The notes under the pieces were generated by a model that worked only from the letters and a program-made list of their open reading frames with translations, was not told where the DNA came from and did not search any database. From NCBI GenBank assembly GCA_947372575.1, contig CANBUF010000034.1, positions 1 through 10,686 of the forward strand: a DNA stretch of 10,686 bases, given 5' to 3'. The DNA is from Alcaligenaceae bacterium. GTDB taxonomy: Bacteria > Pseudomonadota > Gammaproteobacteria > Burkholderiales > Burkholderiaceae. Both the position numbers and the translations under genes were made by a program. Positions 6,553-10,686 of this stretch are shown here, one piece after another (position 1 is the stretch's first letter; each line of letters begins with the position of its first letter).

Positions 6553-6571
6553 AATCAATCGTAATCAATCG
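6553..6571. repeat. Short direct repeat AATCAATCG
   Basis: AATCAATCG occurs at 6553-6561 and 6563-6571 (10-bp period) in the 91-bp gap after the LDH2-type stop codon. This gap also holds the OsmC ribosome binding site; I see no terminator hairpin in it, so read-through into the next gene is plausible. Confidence 0.6.
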
Positions 6572-6627
6572 CTTAAAATCAGTGAAATCAGGCAAGTTCT
6601 ATCAATATATTTATCTACGGAGCCTTT

Positions 6628-7182
6628 ATGAGCAACAGCACAACGACCCCTTCAACAGTCAAAGCTTACTTGCGTCCGATTGATCGCGACGGTCTTCTTG
6701 GGTTTGCTGAAAAAGGCCGGGCCGATCCGACACGCCGCGGGACAAACAAGGTGCATACGGTCTGTGAAGGCCAGTACCGTACTTTGAGTTATGTCGGTAA
6801 CCATGCGCCAGTGGTTGTAGATGAGCCGCCTCATCTTTTTGGTCAGGATACGGCTCCTGCTCCCGGTGAGGTTGTTTTGTCTGCCCTGGGTGGTTGCCTG
6901 GCTGTTGGCATCACTGCAGTGGCGACCTGGAAACAAGTCAAACTCTCCAAGCTCGAACTCTTTCTCGAAGGTGATATTGGTAATCCTGCAGCCTGGGGCG
7001 CGGGCGGTGCAGAGATGCAGCCTGCACAGATGGGCTTTCAGGCCATTCGCGTCAAGGTTCTCGTCGAAGGCGATGCGACCCGTGAAGTCCTTGACGAAAT
7101 CGTGCGTCACGCCAATATGTATTCGCCGGTTGCGAATTCGATGCGTAATCCGATTCCTTTTGAAATTGGGCTTGCAGATTAA
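6628..7182 (+). CDS. OsmC-like protein with only one of the two redox cysteines
   Basis: A 184-residue protein of the OsmC/Ohr superfamily, whose classical members are thiol-dependent peroxidases that reduce organic hydroperoxides. The N-terminal strands include RGTNKVHTVCEGQYRTL. The central helix begins with APAPGEVVLSALGGCLAVG, where Cys90 is at the conserved peroxidatic Cys. The C-terminal HANMYSPVANSMRNPIPFE (162-180) matches the family's CPVSNTL segment, but the second Cys is Ser166, so the usual disulfide cannot form there. Cys46 is the only other cysteine and lies elsewhere. ATG 6628 has a strong ACGGAG 5 nt upstream. It sits 91 bp after the LDH2-type gene and 70 bp before the flavoprotein gene. 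It may protect the neighbouring flavin and iron proteins from peroxides, or may be a non-peroxidase member; this is inference. Confidence 0.9.
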   Translation: MSNSTTTPSTVKAYLRPIDRDGLLGFAEKGRADPTRRGTNKVHTVCEGQYRTLSYVGNHAPVVVDEPPHLFGQDTAPAPGEVVLSALGGCLAVGITAVATWKQVKLSKLELFLEGDIGNPAAWGAGGAEMQPAQMGFQAIRVKVLVEGDATREVLDEIVRHANMYSPVANSMRNPIPFEIGLAD

Positions 7183-7200
7183 ACGGTCTTGCAGATTAAA
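7171..7200 (+). repeat. Direct repeat duplicating the end of the OsmC-like gene
   Basis: CTTGCAGATTAAA occurs at 7171-7183 and 7188-7200, a 17-bp period. The first copy contains the last codons (Leu-Ala-Asp) and TAA stop of the OsmC-like gene. The second lies just after the stop and is out of frame with it. Confidence 0.9.
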
Positions 7201-7252
7201 TTAAAGAAACTTGCCTTGGGATTGATCGATATCCTGTATGAGAGCGTATGAC

Positions 7253-8392
7253 ATGAATCAAGTGAATGCGATCGCTGCAACTGCGTTGTTTACTGCTGAC
7301 GAGCAGGTGCTGCAGCACGTCACTGAAATATCAAACACGTCACTTGCTGCTGCCGTGTATCGCATCGATCACGAGGGGTATTATCCGCTCGACATCATGC
7401 GCGACCTGGGACAGGCGGGTGCGTTTGCGACCCATCTGGATGCTTTTGGTGCGCGGTTTGGACTGGCCATCGACAACATGCGTGCGATCAGTCGCAATTG
7501 TGGTTCAACCGGGTTTTTAACCTGGTGCCATGATGTGTGCGGTTTGTATATGGAGCAGTCCGGCAATCCCGCGCTCAAAGGGGAGGTGCTTAAGCAGCAT
7601 GTGCTGGCCCATACCATTGGCGGCACCGCACTCTCGAATCCTATGAAAACCTTTGCAGGCATTGAAAAAATGTTGTTGCGTGCCAAAAAGGTGCCAGGAG
7701 GATATCTGGTCAGCGGTGCGCTGCCCTGGGTGAGTCATGTCGCACCCGGTCAGTATTGCGGTGCAGTTGCAGGTGTGTATCTGGATGATGGTAGCGTTTC
7801 ACACGAAATCATGTTTCTGCTGCGATGCACAGATGAGGTTGTCTTACGCAAGTGTCCTGAATTCTCTGGCATGGAGGGCACCAGTACCTGGGGGATCCGT
7901 CTGGACGAAAAATTCGTAGGGCAGGATGATTTGATTGCTGACCCGGCAAAGCCGTTCATCGCAAAAGTGCGTGCGGCTTTTATTTTGTTGCAGACAGGGT
8001 GGGCGCTGGGCGTGGCCCAGGGCAGTATTGATTCCATCCTCGAGGTTGAGCCGTTGCTCGGGCACGTCAATCAGTTTTTGCACGACAGGCCAGATGCCTT
8101 GCAGGCAGAATATGATGACTTATCCGCACGTATCTCAACCCTCGCCGCCACACCATACGATGGCAGCAAGGATTATCTGATCGCAGTCCTTGACGCGCGC
8201 GCGCACAGTGCAGAATTTGTCTTAAAAGCCTCACAGTCCGCCTTGCTGCATCAGGGCGCGCGTGGGTACATGATGAATACCGCTCCGCAGCGCCGCATTC
8301 GCGAAGCCCATTTTGTGGCGATCGTGACGCCAGCCATCAAGCACCTGCGTTGGGAGATGGCACGCCTATCCAGACAGGAACTGCCTGCATGA
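7253..8392 (+). CDS. Acyl-CoA dehydrogenase-fold flavoprotein lacking the canonical catalytic Glu
   Basis: A 379-residue protein with the acyl-CoA dehydrogenase fold: an N-terminal helical region, a middle beta domain ([18 protein letters not shown], then [20 protein letters not shown]) and a C-terminal helical domain ([38 protein letters not shown]). In medium- and short-chain enzymes the catalytic Glu376 lies in RDA..YQIYEGT. Aligning [12 protein letters not shown] (350-361) puts Thr359 at that place. The alternative catalytic Glu of isovaleryl- and long-chain enzymes, in the [13 protein letters not shown] helix, is also not seen. Flavin monooxygenases of the DszC type share this fold without the base. 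ATG 7253 has GAGAG 8 nt upstream; an in-frame ATG at 7238 is less well placed. The stop overlaps the next gene's start (ATGA), so the two are probably translationally coupled. Whether it is a dehydrogenase, oxidase or monooxygenase is open. Confidence 0.88.
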   Translation: MNQVNAIAATALFTADEQVLQHVTEISNTSLAAAVYRIDHEGYYPLDIMRDLGQAGAFATHLDAFGARFGLAIDNMRAISRNCGSTGFLTWCHDVCGLYMEQSGNPALKGEVLKQHVLAHTIGGTALSNPMKTFAGIEKMLLRAKKVPGGYLVSGALPWVSHVAPGQYCGAVAGVYLDDGSVSHEIMFLLRCTDEVVLRKCPEFSGMEGTSTWGIRLDEKFVGQDDLIADPAKPFIAKVRAAFILLQTGWALGVAQGSIDSILEVEPLLGHVNQFLHDRPDALQAEYDDLSARISTLAATPYDGSKDYLIAVLDARAHSAEFVLKASQSALLHQGARGYMMNTAPQRRIREAHFVAIVTPAIKHLRWEMARLSRQELPA

Positions 8393-9717
8393 CACGCGCG
8401 GCTTGGAAGCAGTTCATCTGTCGCGCCTGTGGCTTGATCTACGACGAACAAGCCGGTGATCCTGATAGTGGTATTGCACCCGGCACTCGGTTTGAAGACA
8501 TTCCCGATGACTGGGTATGTCCGTTATGCGGGGTGGTCAAAGCAGATTTTGAGCTCTACGACCACACCACGATTCCGATACCCGTGCAGGGCGCGCGCGC
8601 TTTGGCGCTACAGCCCATGCGCGGATTGGGCGTGGTAATTGTTGGTGCAGGGCATGCTGGCTGGGCCGCGGCAGAGGCTTTGCGCGCGGTCGATGCAAAT
8701 TTACCCATCACCATTGTGACCGCGTGTCATGGCGATCGCTATCTCAAGCCCGAATTATCGATCGCGATGTCCAGGGGGGCGACACACGAGAGCCTGATCC
8801 GCGAGCATGCCCAAGACGCTGCCCAGCGCTTGCGGGTTTGTTTGATGGTCGACACGTTTGTTGTGGGTATCAGCCCCGCGCTGCATCAGATCCGCACGAC
8901 ACGTGGCACCGTTCACTACACCAGCCTGATTATCGCCATGGGCGCGCGACCCGCGTTGCCTGAGTTGTTACCCGCGCATCTTTGCTGGCGCATCAATGAC
9001 CTGGCGGCATGGACAGGCTTGCACCAAAAACTCCAGCACGGACCCAAACGCATTTTGATTGTAGGTGCCGGGATGGTGGGCTGTGAGCTGGCCGATGATT
9101 TCGTGCGTGCAGGTCATCATGTTACGTTATTGGATATCCAGGCACACCCACTGGCTGCTTTATTGCCACCTGTTGCTGCAACACGTTTACAGGCAGGACT
9201 CGTGGCGGCTGGGGTGCAGTTCATCGGGTCGGTGCAGGTCCATGCCGTCACAGGCAATTCCGACGGCACCAAGCGCGTCACAACACAGTGCGCACAGGTG
9301 TTCGATGCCGATGAAGTGGTTGCCGCAACCGGACTTGTCATGGACGCGCGTCTGCCTGCAGCGGCAGGCTTGCGCCTGGATCGGGGCATTGCGGTTGACC
9401 AAGCAACGCTTGAGACGAGTGCGTCAGATGTTTATGCGCTGGGCGATTGTGTCAGTATTGCTGGCGCACCCTGTCGGTTCATCGAGCCGATTGCCAGACA
9501 AGCGCATGCGATTGCCAATGCAATTTTGCACATTGAATCGACCGGGTATCTTCATACCCAGCCAGTGATTCGACTGAAAACCAAATCGATCCCTGTGGTC
9601 CTACATGGTCAGCCTGTCACAGACGGGCTCTGGGAGGTGATTGAGGACTTGCCGGCCAAGCTCCTGATGCAACAAACCCTTGCGGGCAAGATCATTGCTT
9701 CGCTTGAGGTCAGGTGA
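8389..9717 (+). CDS. Rubredoxin fused to FAD-dependent NAD(P)H:rubredoxin-type reductase
   Basis: A 442-residue fusion. Residues 6-55 are a complete rubredoxin: CRACG (Cys11, Cys14) and CPLCG (Cys44, Cys47) bind one Fe, with the typical [19 protein letters not shown] and PDDWVCP between. After a linker of about 25 residues comes a two-dinucleotide-domain reductase: FAD motif GAGHAG (86-91), NAD(P) motif GAGMVG (226-231), ATG at 313-315 and VYALGDC (348-354), which contacts the flavin. It resembles rubredoxin reductases such as AlkT, which pass electrons from NAD(P)H to rubredoxin, here built into one chain. ATG 8389 overlaps the stop of the flavoprotein gene by ATGA and has AGGA 9 nt upstream. 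An in-frame start at 8350 would overlap that gene by 43 bp and is unlikely. It probably exchanges electrons with the upstream flavoprotein. Confidence 0.95.
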   Translation: MTRAAWKQFICRACGLIYDEQAGDPDSGIAPGTRFEDIPDDWVCPLCGVVKADFELYDHTTIPIPVQGARALALQPMRGLGVVIVGAGHAGWAAAEALRAVDANLPITIVTACHGDRYLKPELSIAMSRGATHESLIREHAQDAAQRLRVCLMVDTFVVGISPALHQIRTTRGTVHYTSLIIAMGARPALPELLPAHLCWRINDLAAWTGLHQKLQHGPKRILIVGAGMVGCELADDFVRAGHHVTLLDIQAHPLAALLPPVAATRLQAGLVAAGVQFIGSVQVHAVTGNSDGTKRVTTQCAQVFDADEVVAATGLVMDARLPAAAGLRLDRGIAVDQATLETSASDVYALGDCVSIAGAPCRFIEPIARQAHAIANAILHIESTGYLHTQPVIRLKTKSIPVVLHGQPVTDGLWEVIEDLPAKLLMQQTLAGKIIASLEVR

Positions 9718-9754
9718 TACAGTATAAAAAATATTGATAAATAGAGGGGACAAC

Positions 9755-10129
9755 ATGAAATTCAGCGTTCAGCATGCAGCGGATACGCCGTTCAAACATG
9801 ATGGGTTGCGCCAGTATTTTGATTATCGTGATCTTGGGATCATGGACGCAACAGAGGGAAGGGCTGTCATGCATCTGATCCGGGCACATGAGGGCACCAA
9901 TGCTACAGGCGAGTGGCATCGACACGATATCCAGATGCAACTGGTTTATGTTTTAAAGGGCTGGGCAATATTCGAATATGAGGGCCACGGAGAACACAAG
10001 CTCGTGGCAGGCACTTGTGTGCATCAGCCCCCGGGTATCCGTCACCGCGAGATCGCACATTCAGAAGACCTTGAGCTTCTGGAGATTGTCTTGCCTGGCC
10101 AGTTCGAAACAATCCCGATGCCTGACTAG
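9755..10129 (+). CDS. Small single-domain cupin protein
   Basis: A 124-residue protein with one cupin barrel. Motif 1 is GEWHRHDIQMQLVYVLKG (53-69), giving His55 and His57 as metal ligands but Gln62 where most cupins have Glu. Motif 2 is AGTCVHQPPGIRHREI, giving His97. Three histidines plus a Gln still allow binding of Fe, Mn, Ni or Zn. Cupins of this size may be dioxygenases, isomerases, sugar or acid binding proteins; the sequence does not tell which. ATG 9755 has an excellent AGAGGGG about 5 nt upstream; a TTG at 9734 in the same frame is not needed. It lies 37 bp after the reductase, in an AT-rich gap, and 37 bp before the IDH/IPMDH-family gene, so it is likely part of the same transcription unit. 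Confidence 0.88.
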   Translation: MKFSVQHAADTPFKHDGLRQYFDYRDLGIMDATEGRAVMHLIRAHEGTNATGEWHRHDIQMQLVYVLKGWAIFEYEGHGEHKLVAGTCVHQPPGIRHREIAHSEDLELLEIVLPGQFETIPMPD

Positions 10130-10166
10130 GCATTTCAACAAATAACTCATTTACTTGGCACCCAAT

Positions 10167-10686
10167 ATGAAAATCATCGTGATTCCCGGCGACGGCATCG
10201 GCCCAGAGACCATGTCTGTGGCGGTAACGGCTTTAGAAATTATTTCCAGAAAATTCAATCTTGATCTGAATTTGCATCATGATATCGCCGGACACGATAG
10301 CTTGAAAAAATATGGGACAACAATTCATGACGGCTTGTTGAATGCGGTTAAAAATGCTGACGGTTTGATTCTGGGGCCAATGTCGACCTACGATTTCAAG
10401 GATGAAGCCAAAGGCGAAATTAATCCTTCGAAATTTTTCCGCAAGAGCCTGGATCTCTTTGCAAATATCCGTCCGGCAAAGACCTACCCGGGCAGTGGTT
10501 CGCAACACAAGCCACTCGATCTGGTGGTTGTGCGCGAAAACACCGAAGGTTTTTACGCGGATCGTAATATCGAGTCCGGCGGCAGTGAGATGCTGATCAC
10601 CCCTGAAGTGGTGGTGTCCCTGCGTCGCATTACGCGCCATTGTTGCGAGCGCATTGCACGCGCAGCGTTTGAGTTAGCGATGACAC
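10167..10686 (+). CDS. Isocitrate/isopropylmalate dehydrogenase-family protein (5' part)
   Basis: The first 173 codons of a beta-decarboxylating dehydrogenase; the frame is still open at the right edge. It starts MKIIVIPGDGIGPET, with the family's GDGIGPE at 8-14. The substrate-binding Arg triad is present: Arg92 and Arg102 in FFRKSLDLFANIRP, and Arg123 in VVRENTEGFYADR. These enzymes oxidise and decarboxylate 2-hydroxy acids such as isocitrate, 3-isopropylmalate, homoisocitrate, D-malate or tartrate with NAD(P). RENTEG is more like isocitrate, homoisocitrate or tartrate/malate members than LeuB, but this does not fix the substrate. The residues before Arg92 (EINPSKFF), which select the substrate side chain, fit none of the classic groups I know. 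ATG 10167 has no strong ribosome binding site. As the last visible gene of the plus-strand series it may share the pathway of the LDH2-type dehydrogenase. Confidence 0.93.
   Translation, partial: MKIIVIPGDGIGPETMSVAVTALEIISRKFNLDLNLHHDIAGHDSLKKYGTTIHDGLLNAVKNADGLILGPMSTYDFKDEAKGEINPSKFFRKSLDLFANIRPAKTYPGSGSQHKPLDLVVVRENTEGFYADRNIESGGSEMLITPEVVVSLRRITRHCCERIARAAFELAMT

Noticed and set aside
8188..8204. Runs of alternating CG in the flavoprotein gene (and at 8590-8600 in the reductase gene)
   Set aside because: They encode Ala/Arg-rich stretches in intact coding frames and fit local GC-rich codon use; no sign of a separate element.
8350..8388. Upstream in-frame start of the rubredoxin-reductase
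   Set aside because: It would overlap the flavoprotein gene by 43 bp. The ATGA overlap at 8389 with AGGA upstream is more natural and leads straight into the rubredoxin domain.
9734..9754. TTG start adding seven residues to the cupin
   Set aside because: A strong AGAGGGG site lies inside this extension and is ideally spaced for ATG 9755.

Overview
The window looks like a bacterial chromosome segment of moderate GC content, most likely from a betaproteobacterium (Burkholderiales, perhaps Alcaligenaceae-like). This placement is an inference from protein character: an oxalate/formate-type MFS antiporter, an LDH2-type dehydrogenase and a NorD-like VWA protein of proteobacterial style. It was not tested by any search. 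Genes are densely packed. I saw no rRNA or tRNA genes, insertion sequences or CRISPR array.

Layout. At the left edge is the 3' end of a plus-strand NorD/CbbO-like VWA-domain gene (2-232). It converges with a minus-strand series that reads right to left: an OFA-family MFS transporter (5180-3909), a PaaI-like hotdog thioesterase (3820-3380), formate-tetrahydrofolate ligase fhs (3238-1565), an MgtC/SapB-family membrane protein (1512-979) and a short MTA/SAH-nucleosidase-like protein (923-366). A 279-bp divergent intergenic region (5181-5459) separates this from a plus-strand series. That series holds an LDH2/MDH2-family 2-hydroxyacid dehydrogenase (5460-6536), an OsmC-like protein (6628-7182), an atypical acyl-CoA dehydrogenase-fold flavoprotein (7253-8392), a rubredoxin fused to an FAD/NAD(P)H reductase (8389-9717), a small cupin (9755-10129), and the start of an isocitrate/isopropylmalate dehydrogenase-family gene that runs off the right edge (10167-10686).

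How the genes may work together (inference). The minus-strand group suggests small carboxylate transport plus one-carbon (formate to formyl-THF) metabolism. The plus-strand group looks like a catabolic operon for an organic or hydroxy acid. Its most distinctive part is the ATGA-coupled pair of an acyl-CoA dehydrogenase-like protein, which lacks the canonical catalytic Glu, and a rubredoxin-reductase fusion. This suggests a dedicated electron-transfer or oxygenase/reductase couple rather than ordinary ETF-linked beta-oxidation. Two dehydrogenases at either end could act on the same carbon skeleton. The substrate cannot be read from the sequence. Several members depart from family norms at key residues: Lys to Gln in the transporter, Glu to Thr in the flavoprotein, Cys to Ser in the OsmC protein and Glu to Gln in the cupin.

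Non-coding structure is concentrated at gene junctions. There is a long interrupted stem-loop and a perfect 10-bp palindrome in the divergent promoter region, a perfect 19-bp tandem duplication just before the LDH2-type start codon, short duplications around two other junctions of the plus-strand series, and two inverted repeats between the transporter and thioesterase genes.
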